Below are positions 56,944 through 64,000 of a stretch of DNA of 64,000 nucleotides, piece after piece. Positions within the stretch are counted from its first letter, which is position 1. The number at the start of each line of letters is the position of its first letter. Source of the stretch: Mariniblastus sp. (GTDB lineage Bacteria; Planctomycetota; Planctomycetia; Pirellulales; Pirellulaceae); assembly GCA_022447555.1 (NCBI GenBank), contig JAKVBF010000002.1, forward strand, positions 186,001-250,000. Direction: 5' to 3'. The notes beneath the pieces were generated by a model, which worked only from the letters and a program-made list of their open reading frames with translations, searched no databases and had not been told where the DNA came from. The position numbers and the translations under genes were made by a program.

Positions 56944-57753
56944 TTAGTTTTTTTCAAAACCTTTGGCAAATGATTTATCTGAAAAAACGAGGCCCGATTT
57001 GGCTGCGTCATTCGCTTGACCGTCAACCTTGTTGACACAGTTTCCGCAACACAATTTCACCTCAATACCGCTGACCGACACCACCTGCTCGTCATCCATA
57101 TCGCCACCGGACAAAGGACAAGCCGTTTGCTTGTATTGACCTGTGGCAACCAGTTGCTGGTTGGCCTTATCGGCGAACTTTTCGGGATTCTTCGTAAATT
57201 TCCCCACGCAACCTTTGCAACAAAAGAATACTTTACCGCCCTTATAGTCGACCGCGTATTTGGCTTTCACGCCTTTGGCAGGCATCAACATGCACTGAAC
57301 GCCCGCAAGGTCGATCTTCTGTTTTAGTTTGAAGGCTCTGGAAAACGACTTTTGGTTAAAAACCATATTAGCCTGGGCAGCCAAGTCCGTGGCGGATTCA
57401 ACCTTTTCCATCTCTTTTTTGTTACAGAAACAAACCTTCACACCACCTACGTTTGTCGACGCGTCTTCAGCACACTTGCCGCCAAACGGACAGGTAACCT
57501 GAACATACTGTCCCGTTAGCGCGAGTTGATGATTGGCTTTGACCGTAAATTTATTTGCATCTGCATCAAACTTGGCTTTGCAGTTACCGCAACAAAAATA
57601 GACCTTGCCGTCAAGATAATTAGAACTTTTCCCGGCCTTGGCTGCTGCGTTACCATTAACGATGCATTTAACCCCCGTCAAATCTGGCCCGTCTTGCGGG
57701 GCCGCCTCTAACGCCGTACCCGCCATCATTAGCATTGCAATCAACAACTTCAT
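56944..57753 (-). CDS. Secreted Cys-rich protein with two YHS/TRASH-like repeats
   Basis: Start ATG 57753 with GGAGAG upstream gives a signal peptide (KLLIAMLMMAGTALEAAPQ). The mature 250 residues consist of two copies of a ~120-residue module: C-N/M-start, then KVYFCCGNCKAKFDADANKF or KVFFCCKGCVGKFTKNPEKF, then GQY...CPxxGG, then VKVCFCNKKEMEKV or IEVKLCCGNCVNKV. The KVxFCCxxCxxKF segments resemble YHS or TRASH-type metal-binding Cys motifs. No haem site. A metal-binding or redox-buffer role in the periplasm is plausible. Confidence 0.78.
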   Translation of the reverse strand: MKLLIAMLMMAGTALEAAPQDGPDLTGVKCIVNGNAAAKAGKSSNYLDGKVYFCCGNCKAKFDADANKFTVKANHQLALTGQYVQVTCPFGGKCAEDASTNVGGVKVCFCNKKEMEKVESATDLAAQANMVFNQKSFSRAFKLKQKIDLAGVQCMLMPAKGVKAKYAVDYKGGKVFFCCKGCVGKFTKNPEKFADKANQQLVATGQYKQTACPLSGGDMDDEQVVSVSGIEVKLCCGNCVNKVDGQANDAAKSGLVFSDKSFAKGFEKN

Positions 57754-57878
57754 TTCTGCTCTCCGTTTGTTTGTATATAGTCTGGTCTCTCTGTGACACG
57801 CCAACACCCCCTTATCTGACACCACACGGCCATTTTGTCAACTGAAAATCAGACAACCAAAAATCTCTGATGGGCGAC

Positions 57879-59195
57879 TCAACCATCGGCCTCAGGACTT
57901 TTTTGCGAAAGGCTATGGCGAGGCTCTTCCAAACTTAAGGTTAATAGCCAACCAATAAAAACCGCAGCAATCACGACGTAAAACGCGGGCTCAAAACCCA
58001 ATCGCTGAACCATCAGACCAACCAATGACGAGGTCACGATCACCGGAACCGCCATGCAAACGCTCATTGTGCTCAGGTAGCTGGGCTGTTGTTCTGGCTC
58101 TGCAATTTCAAGCGTGTAATTACTGAGGGTCCGCATGATAACTGGCGAAAGACCCAACAGGCCGAACACTAAGAGAAACCATTGGTCCCCGTCACTGATA
58201 TTAGCAAACCAAATGGCAAAGACCGGAGCAAAGGTTAACAGCAACATCTGCAACTGCAATACCAACCGATTCCCGTAACGGTCTGCTAACCACCCCAATG
58301 GAATACTGAATCCGGCCGCCCCAATGTTTTGCGCAATCAACCATGGAACCATCGCCTTCAGGCCAACATCCAACCTCCCCCGAGCCAACGCCTGATAATG
58401 CGGAAACAGCGTCATCGACATACCAAACAAAGCGGCGATCATTACCAGCGTTCTAAAATTCCGATCGGTTCGCAACGTGGCCCAACTGCGTCGAAAAACT
58501 TGCCTGATTTTCTGCGTCTCAGCCGTGGGAACATCCGCTTCCTCCTTCAGGAGACATGCCAGCAAAGCGGACAATAGAAACGCCACTCCGGTAAACAGAA
58601 AAATCAGCTCAAAACGGCCAGTTGACTGATCCAGCCAACCGCGCAAAAGAAACCATGAACAGAAAACCGCCAAGCCACATCCCAAGGTCATCGAGACCAA
58701 CATCAAACGGCCTCGCTGGGTCACGGGTATCAGCTTTCCGTACATCAAGCTCATCGACAGATTATGCAAACCGACAAAGATGAAAAAGATCCCGTAAATG
58801 CCGAGGAATGCTGTGGGTAACCAACCCGATGGAGAGAAACTATCCCACTGCCAAGCCAATGATAAACTAACAAAACAAAAACCCATCACCCCCGCGCAAA
58901 CCGCCAATATCCATTTCTTTTGTCTCATTTGGCGGATGTGATCAGAAGCCAGCAGTGGAGGCAGGCTTTGACCAAATCGGTTAAGCATGGGTAAGCATCC
59001 TCGCAACAAGGCATTGCCACCCATCACATCAAGAACGGCGGGCATGATGATGCTCTCTGTTTTAAAGATCCAGCCAGTTCGCATCATGACTTGATATAGC
59101 GTAAGCAACGAAAAGTTACGGCGAAGCGAGCGGGCTTCTTGGCCACATCCCCGTTCATGACGAGCGTTCGAATCTAAAATCTCAGGTTCACTCAT
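57879..59195 (-). CDS. Major facilitator superfamily permease
   Basis: 438 residues with about 12 membrane segments, for instance MGFCFVSLSLAW, YGIFFIFVGLHNLSMSL, FLFTGVAFLLSALLACLL and AVPVIVTSSLVGLMVQRL. The family motif A equivalent in the second half reads GWLADRYGNRLVLQLQML, which is well formed. A central hydrophilic loop (KEEADVPTAETQKIRQVFRR) lies between the halves. Substrate unknown. It is transcribed from the same strand as the thioredoxin-fold lipoprotein, 217 bp downstream of its stop. Confidence 0.86.
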   Translation of the reverse strand: MSEPEILDSNARHERGCGQEARSLRRNFSLLTLYQVMMRTGWIFKTESIIMPAVLDVMGGNALLRGCLPMLNRFGQSLPPLLASDHIRQMRQKKWILAVCAGVMGFCFVSLSLAWQWDSFSPSGWLPTAFLGIYGIFFIFVGLHNLSMSLMYGKLIPVTQRGRLMLVSMTLGCGLAVFCSWFLLRGWLDQSTGRFELIFLFTGVAFLLSALLACLLKEEADVPTAETQKIRQVFRRSWATLRTDRNFRTLVMIAALFGMSMTLFPHYQALARGRLDVGLKAMVPWLIAQNIGAAGFSIPLGWLADRYGNRLVLQLQMLLLTFAPVFAIWFANISDGDQWFLLVFGLLGLSPVIMRTLSNYTLEIAEPEQQPSYLSTMSVCMAVPVIVTSSLVGLMVQRLGFEPAFYVVIAAVFIGWLLTLSLEEPRHSLSQKSPEADG

Positions 59196-59412
59196 GACAG
59201 ATCAATCCAGTGGTAACCAGCCTTGACGAACATGTGGAACACTTGGGCTCGAGAATGAAAAACCGATATGAGAACTGGAGAGGGGATACAAATTAGGCAT
59301 CGCAGAGCGGTGTAGGTTACAAACGTGGCGTGAAGCCAGGTTTCCGACTAGCCTCCAGCCAGCAGGCAACCGCTGCTGAGGGTCGTGCCAAGCACCAGCC
59401 ACAATCCCAACG

Positions 59413-60498
59413 CTAGGGAGTGGGTCTGCCGTGGTTCGAGAGATCGACTTCGTGCCCGAGTTCGGCCAATAAAGCCGTAATCGCTTGATCCATTCCCGGC
59501 CCCCGGACATTTTTATAGCGAATCCTTCCTTCGGCATCCAAAACGTAAATGGTCGGCCAGCTGGTCACACCCCAATCTGTGGAGATGGGGCCGCCTGTCC
59601 CCTGAGGTCCGTTCCAAAAACTGCGCCAGGTAATGTTCTTTTCCTTGACGACCTCTCGCAACCCCTCGAGATCGCGATCACTATTAATCCCAATTAAGGC
59701 AAACGGTTTATCGGCTAGTTGCTTTACGAGCGACCGCTCGTGGGGGTACATGGCCCGACAAGGAGGTCACCAATCACCCCAGAAATCAAGCACTACCACC
59801 TTGCCCCGATAATCACTTAGCTTGAATGCCACACCATCCAGATCGCTTCCAGAGATCTCGGGCGCGATCTTGCCAATCGCAAATTTCATTTTGGCCAACG
59901 CCATTTTGGCCCGCCCTACTAATTGAGGATTGGCACCGTACTGTTCGATGACCATCTCATATAGATCTCTAATTTCCTGTTCCTTCCGATCCCCGGCTGG
60001 AGCGGTGGCCATGTGTGAGGCCAGGGCGCAGGCAGCCATGCCACGGACTGATTCATGGGGGGATTTTTCCATGATCGTCGTGAGTTGATCCTTCGAGCGT
60101 TCACTGAACGGCTGCCGCTGAATCACCTCGCATATCTGAGCAATCGCCGATTGATCAATGTGCTTGTCTAACAGTTGATCAACCGCCTCTGCTTTTTGTT
60201 GAGGGTCTTTGGACATGACAATGACCCAGTTTAGCGCGCCGAAAGCAATCCGATCTTTTGGATGCTCCTTGGCGAGATTCAGAAATTTCTGGGGATAAAT
60301 TGAAACGTCGTTCGCATCATTTCGGACAGCCACCGCATAGTCATCATTCAGTTTTTCGAATTGTTCGGCCGGCGTTAACGCCACGACCACTTCGGCGGAT
60401 GAAGAAGAACCATCTCCATTAGACATTGCCTCCGGCTCTCCCGAATAACAACCCACCAACAAAAGGGGCGACAGGATCAAAAACCCAAAACACCGCAT
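59413..60498 (-). CDS. Thioredoxin-fold lipoprotein with in-frame TGA in the CxxC motif (candidate selenoprotein)
   Basis: One frame from ATG 60498 (GGGAG seven bases upstream) to the stop at 59413, interrupted only by TGA at 59769-59767. The lipobox is FLILSPLLLVGCYSGE (Cys at about 17). A helical region (about 40-190, ...AEQFEKLNDDYAVAVRNDAN) precedes a TlpA/AhpC-like thioredoxin fold from KLSDYRGKVVVLDFWGDW. Homologues read GDWCxPCR at this point; here it is GDW-TGA-PPCRAMYPHERSLV, so codon 244 replaces the first active-site Cys. The frame continues normally (ALIGINSDRDLEGLREVVKE, WGVTSWPTIYVLDAEGRIR). Without recoding, the protein ends before its active site. A UxxC selenoprotein is the simplest reading, with nonsense mutation as the alternative. 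Confidence 0.72.
59726..59741 (-). promoter_or_regulatory. Candidate bacterial SECIS-like hairpin
   Basis: Read on the coding (minus) strand: ACGAGC-GGUC-GCUCGU, a perfect 6-bp stem with a GGUC loop. The loop starts 31 nt after the in-frame UGA. Bacterial SECIS elements place a small G-containing apical loop roughly 16-37 nt after the UGA, and the fdhF element of E. coli has GGUC in its loop. The lower stem is not obvious. The assignment is from the sequence alone. Confidence 0.55.
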
Positions 60499-60780
60499 CA
60501 AATCACTCCCAAAAAAAAGACGGTTGCAACAGTCGTCCGTCGATCCCTATCAGCAAAATCTTTTAGATAATGTAACAGATAGAATTCAGAAAAGCAGCTA
60601 TGTTCTGATCTAACCTATCCCCAGTTGCCTCCACTGCTCAGACCACCGCTCGAAAGTGTGAGCGTCAGTGGTTTGAGCTTTAGACCTGTTCGCCACTTGA
60701 CTCGTCATATTGTATCTCAACCGCGTGCCCCATTTCTGTGAGCAGGTTGGTTAACCAATCGACCTGAGACGCTGAGCGTG

Positions 60781-61845
60781 TTATTCACCCGATCGCGACG
60801 AACTAATAAGCGACTTAAAACGAGCCGCCGCCTGAAACGGCTGCTCCGCACCCACAATTCCTTGCTGGACCGCCGCCCGGCATAGACCTGCTCGCATGAT
60901 CTGTTCGATGTTGTTTTGATTCACTCCACCGATCGCAAAGGCTGGCAATTGAATTTCATCCGCCACTTCGCGGACAAGCTCCAATCCCATGTGAGCATCA
61001 AACTGTTTTGTTCGAGAAACAAACACGGGACCCACGCCGATGTAATTGGCCCCCTGTAAAACGGCCTGCTGCGCTTGTTCAAGACTGTGGGTCGAAACGC
61101 CGACCATCTTTGCTGCCCCCACAATCTGACGGGCTGCGGCCACCGATAAATCATCCTGCCCAACATGCACTCCATCCGCTCCAGCAGCCACGGCTAAATC
61201 CGCCCGATCATTCATGATCCAGCGTGTTGGGGTGTCTCGAGTGAGCGCAGTCAGTTGCAAGCCAACTTTTACCTGTTCACGGTCATTTAACCGTTTCTCT
61301 CGCAGCTGGATGAGGTCGACCTTGGCTTCAATCAACTGTTCCACTAGAGGTTCAAAGTCACCCGATTCGAACCGGGCATCGATGAGCACATAAAGCTGGG
61401 CCTGCTCTAAATTCTGGCGGCTCGAGAGGGTTGTCAGAATAGCCTTCTCGAGCGTGTAAGTTTGGTAACGCAGTTTCTCGACACTCTGCGAGAACTTTAC
61501 CGAAATGGTTTTGCCGTATTCTTCCAGCGTTCGTAAAGACTGCTGGACTCGGGCCAAATTAGCCCGCACGACGTCTTCGTTCGAATCACGGACAAACTCC
61601 GAATCGGCTTGAATGTCACAACCGACGTCGTTGAGCGTGTCACGTGCTGCAATTCTCGCTTGAGCATCTAGCTGCGTAGATGCCACGGTCAACTGGTGGC
61701 GCAGGTCCTTGGTCGTCCGAGCCAAGTATCGATCTGCCAGACTCAGTCGTAAAAAATCCTCGACCACCCTAAAGCCTTCGGCTGCCCGATTAAACGCAGC
61801 ATCGAGGATGCGATAAGTAGCTGATGGCAGTCTGAAAGATTCCAT
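60781..61845 (-). CDS. thiE: Thiamine-phosphate synthase with N-terminal ThiD2-like domain
   Basis: C-terminal about 205 residues are ThiE, joining HMP-pyrophosphate and thiazole phosphate: LIQLREKRLNDREQVKVGLQ, WIMNDRADLAVAAGADGVHV, GQDDLSVAAARQIVG (pyrophosphate loop), IGVGPVFVSRTKQFD and PAFAIGGVNQNNIEQI. The N-terminal about 145 residues (RILDAAFNRAAEGFRVVEDF and SLRTLEEYGKTISVKF) form the ThiD2-type domain seen fused to ThiE in cyanobacteria and planctomycetes. No TPP riboswitch was recognisable upstream. Total 354 residues. Confidence 0.9.
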   Translation of the reverse strand: MESFRLPSATYRILDAAFNRAAEGFRVVEDFLRLSLADRYLARTTKDLRHQLTVASTQLDAQARIAARDTLNDVGCDIQADSEFVRDSNEDVVRANLARVQQSLRTLEEYGKTISVKFSQSVEKLRYQTYTLEKAILTTLSSRQNLEQAQLYVLIDARFESGDFEPLVEQLIEAKVDLIQLREKRLNDREQVKVGLQLTALTRDTPTRWIMNDRADLAVAAGADGVHVGQDDLSVAAARQIVGAAKMVGVSTHSLEQAQQAVLQGANYIGVGPVFVSRTKQFDAHMGLELVREVADEIQLPAFAIGGVNQNNIEQIMRAGLCRAAVQQGIVGAEQPFQAAARFKSLISSSRSGE

Positions 61846-62341
61846 AAGTTTTAAAGCGCCGGCGTTAAATGATTGCAGATTGTGCCACTTTGACAGTCGG
61901 TAAATGGGGCAATTTGACAGTTGAACCCAATTTCATTGGCTTGTAGCGGGTATCAATTTTGAAATGTTTGCCGGAAAAAGAGTGCATTCACCTATAAAAT
62001 GCGGGGTAAATCGACTTTCTTTGCGGTAATTCTTTTGTTCAACGCTTTGGCACTGGCTTTGCTGCATAAATCAAGCCGTTGAAATGCCGAAAACGCGGTA
62101 GTCTTAGTTATACGCACAAACCGGCTGTTCGATAGCATGAAGAGCCGATTGCAGGCTGTAAAGATAAAAGGGTTGCAGCGGTCACCCACGGTATCGCAAC
62201 GAACGCCGCAATCGATTGCAATTGACGTAAGTTCAACTGGGACTAATACTTGGCATAAAATCCCAAAAAACCGTGTAATTTTTGGGCCGTTCATCAGTCA
62301 ACTAAGTGTTATTTTCTAGGTAGGGAAACCGGAGCGACACA
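61846..62341. other. 496-bp gene-free divergent spacer
   Basis: Between thiE and the TPR membrane protein. It contains two similar boxes, TTTGACAG, at 61887 and 61914 (27 bp apart) on the plus strand. Open frames here (61992-62294 minus) are domain-less and not accepted. No riboswitch seen. Confidence 0.45.
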
Positions 62342-63013
62342 ATGCATTTGGGCGAACGAAATATCGGTCAATTGGCGCTTTGTGGATGGCCAGGGCTCGC
62401 CCGATTGTGGCTGCGAGGGACCTGGTCGTCCTTGACGCTGGCAATTGGATTTTCGGTTCTACTAAACGTTGCCATGGTAGCGACGTTTGTATGGCCGACG
62501 TTATTGGGTGAAACATTCCCCGTAATTGCTTGGTCGGCCATTGCGGTGATTTGGATTTGTTCCACTTTGATTTCGTACCGAATGATCGGAGTGTGGTCCA
62601 GTCCACCAGTCATGGCGGCCGAAGCCAAAGTGGTTAATAACGACGACTTTTTATCGGAGAATGAGTGTGACACCTTGTTTAATCGGGCGCAAGGCGAATA
62701 CTTAAAAGGGAATTGGATTGAAGCAGAGGCATTACTGAAACGTCAGTTAAGTAACAAAGAGCGTGATGTAGAATCTCGGTTATTGCTTGCCACTCTCTTT
62801 CGTCATACCAAGCAATTGGATTTTGCGGAAAACGAGCTGGATACAATGCTGGGATTTGATGACTCGGTTCACTGGCAATTTGAGATCCAGTGTGAACGGG
62901 ATTTAATTGACCAGATGAAAATAGACGAGTCAAACGAAGAACAAACTGCGATACCTGCTTCGGTGGGTGCCCAAGATGTTCCAACAACATCGACCGAACC
63001 CAACGAAACTTGA
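62342..63013 (+). CDS. TPR-like membrane protein, function unknown
   Basis: 223 residues. Two N-terminal helices (SLTLAIGFSVLLNVAMVATF then VIAWSAIAVIWICSTLISY) precede a cytoplasmic helical part. FNRAQGEYLKGNWIEAEALL and SRLLLATLFRHTKQLDFAEN form TPR-like helix pairs. An acidic, low-complexity tail ends the protein. It lies 124 bp upstream of clpC; a functional link is not shown. Confidence 0.7.
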   Translation: MHLGERNIGQLALCGWPGLARLWLRGTWSSLTLAIGFSVLLNVAMVATFVWPTLLGETFPVIAWSAIAVIWICSTLISYRMIGVWSSPPVMAAEAKVVNNDDFLSENECDTLFNRAQGEYLKGNWIEAEALLKRQLSNKERDVESRLLLATLFRHTKQLDFAENELDTMLGFDDSVHWQFEIQCERDLIDQMKIDESNEEQTAIPASVGAQDVPTTSTEPNET

Positions 63014-63137
63014 AAAGAAACGAAGCTTTAAACGAACTAAAAAGATTCAAGCCGCTTGGCGGGGAAACCCACCTTGATGGCTTTTAGATAGCAGCAGGCA
63101 ACTACGCCGACTGCAAATTTAGAATGGGACAATCAAT

Positions 63138-64000
63138 ATGTACGAACGCTTTACCGACCGCGCCCGCAAAGTGATGCAGCTGGCCAATCAGGAAGCTCAG
63201 CGGTTCAATCATGAATATATCGGTACCGAGCACATGTTGCTGGGGCTGGTTAAGGAAGGCACCGGCGTAGCGGCCAATGTTCTAAAGAATCTGGAAGTCG
63301 ATCTGCGCAAGATTCGTATCGAAGTGGAAAAGCTCGTTCAGAGTGGTCCCGAGATGATCACCATGGGCAAGCTTCCCCAAACGCCTCGAGCAAAAAAAGT
63401 CATCGAGTATTCGATGGAAGAAGCTCGCAACCTGAATCACAACTTTGTCGGAACGGAACATATTTTGTTGGGCCTCCTGCGAGAACAAGAGGGGGTTGCA
63501 GCTCAAGTTCTGATGAATTTAGGACTGAAACTTGAGGAAGTCCGCGAAGAAGTTCTTAACCTTTTGGGTAATGGCCTCGAAGGGGGTGAAGGGGGTGAAC
63601 GAGGTGGACGTGAAGGGGTAGGTGCCAGTGAAAGCACGAGTTCTAAAAGCGGCAAATCCAAAACACCAGCTTTAGATAGCTTCGGTAGAGATCTCACCGA
63701 ATTGGCGCGACAGGGCAAGCTAGACCCCGTGATTGGTCGTCAAAAAGAAATTGAACGGGCCATTCAGGTCCTCTGTCGGCGCACTAAAAACAATCCTGTT
63801 TTGTTAGGTGAAGCTGGAGTCGGTAAAACGGCGATCGTCGAAGGATTTGCCCAACGGGTGATTGATGGTGAAGTTCCTGAAATATTAGCCGATAAGCGAA
63901 TTGTCGTGCTAGACCTCGCCATGATGGTCGCCGGAACGAAGTATCGTGGGCAATTTGAAGAACGTATCAAAGCGGTCATGAACGAAGTACGACGTGCCAA
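63138..64000 (+). CDS. clpC: ATP-dependent Clp protease ATP-binding subunit ClpC, 5' part
   Basis: AAA+ unfoldase for ClpP, open to the right edge of the window (287 codons visible of about 840). [20 protein letters not shown] opens the two Clp N repeats: [20 protein letters not shown] and [21 protein letters not shown] Gly/Glu/Ser-rich linker ([15 protein letters not shown] and on) precedes the first AAA+ module, with [20 protein letters not shown], Walker [21 protein letters not shown] and [20 protein letters not shown]. No clear SD stands before the ATG at 63138. The UVR linker and the second ATPase module are beyond the window. Confidence 0.95.
   Translation, partial: MYERFTDRARKVMQLANQEAQRFNHEYIGTEHMLLGLVKEGTGVAANVLKNLEVDLRKIRIEVEKLVQSGPEMITMGKLPQTPRAKKVIEYSMEEARNLNHNFVGTEHILLGLLREQEGVAAQVLMNLGLKLEEVREEVLNLLGNGLEGGEGGERGGREGVGASESTSSKSGKSKTPALDSFGRDLTELARQGKLDPVIGRQKEIERAIQVLCRRTKNNPVLLGEAGVGKTAIVEGFAQRVIDGEVPEILADKRIVVLDLAMMVAGTKYRGQFEERIKAVMNEVRRA

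Noticed and set aside
59202-59537. Second minus-strand frame below the thioredoxin gene
   Set aside because: Different frame from the thioredoxin fold; no domain; overlaps the true C-terminal part.
61846-61960. Possible sigma54 promoter (TGGCAC...TGC) upstream of thiE
   Set aside because: The spacing between the GG and GC elements is 8 rather than 10 bases, so it does not meet the -24/-12 rule.
61846-62000. TPP riboswitch before thiE
   Set aside because: The conserved CUGAGA and ACCUGAUCUGG-like core sequences could not be found.

Overview
The window is a chromosomal segment from a planctomycete (Planctomycetota, most like the Pirellulales/Rhodopirellula group). The pointers are a DUF1559 pseudopilin with a class III prepilin leader, an exported sulfatase, a secreted PQQ-type beta-propeller protein, several large exported multidomain enzymes, a DUF4912 protein, a DUF1499 protein and frequent TTG/GTG starts. 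Base composition is balanced, with no obvious foreign island, rRNA, tRNA, CRISPR array or insertion sequence. The left edge cuts the 3' end of mtnC and the right edge cuts clpC.

Layout. 1-2.75 kb: methionine-salvage genes mtnB-mtnD-mtnC (minus strand) and the tRNA hydroxylase miaE. 3-13 kb: exported or redox enzymes, namely a sulfatase, a halogenase-like flavoprotein, a TolB-propeller/M28 peptidase/PDZ protein, a secreted dikinase-like protein with glucan-water-dikinase domain order, and a PQQ-propeller protein. 13-19.9 kb: an AI-2E family permease, an aminotransferase, small membrane proteins, a degenerate Nudix protein, a coupled DUF1499-msrB pair and a MOSC protein. 20.5-30.2 kb: a DUF1559 pseudopilin, ilvE, hisA, cysE, a sulfotransferase, a YfhO-like membrane protein and an inositol-monophosphatase-family enzyme, followed by a decayed pseudogene at 30.2-30.6 kb. 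30.66-38.57 kb: a complete F1Fo ATP synthase operon on the minus strand (atpZ, atpI-like, B, E, F, H, A, G, D, C). 39-45.3 kb: a DUF4912 protein, secreted proteins of unknown role, a molybdopterin-oxidoreductase/pentapeptide fusion and a large PLP enzyme. 45.4-50 kb: fabD-fabG-acpP-fabF and ruvB. 50.3-53.8 kb: a degenerate sigma54-activator-like regulator coupled to an unknown gene, mrp, and a histone H1-like lysine-rich protein. 54.6-64 kb: an M50 protease, lpxB, a Cys-rich secreted protein, an MFS permease, a thioredoxin-fold lipoprotein interrupted by an in-frame TGA, a ThiE fusion, a TPR membrane protein and clpC.

The most notable signal is at 59.4-60.5 kb. A TlpA-like lipoprotein carries an in-frame TGA exactly where the first cysteine of the thioredoxin CxxC motif belongs (W-UGA-P-P-C). 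The same frame continues open through the rest of the fold, and a 6-bp stem with a GGUC loop lies 31 nt after the UGA, within the range expected of a bacterial SECIS element. This is a candidate selenoprotein with a UxxC active site; a fresh nonsense mutation is the main alternative.

Other points worth attention are the secreted dikinase-like protein, the molybdopterin/pentapeptide fusion, the activator-like protein that has lost its sigma54 contact motif, the pseudogene upstream of the ATP synthase genes, and short (15-20 bp) perfect or near-perfect tandem duplications that recur in gene-free spacers.
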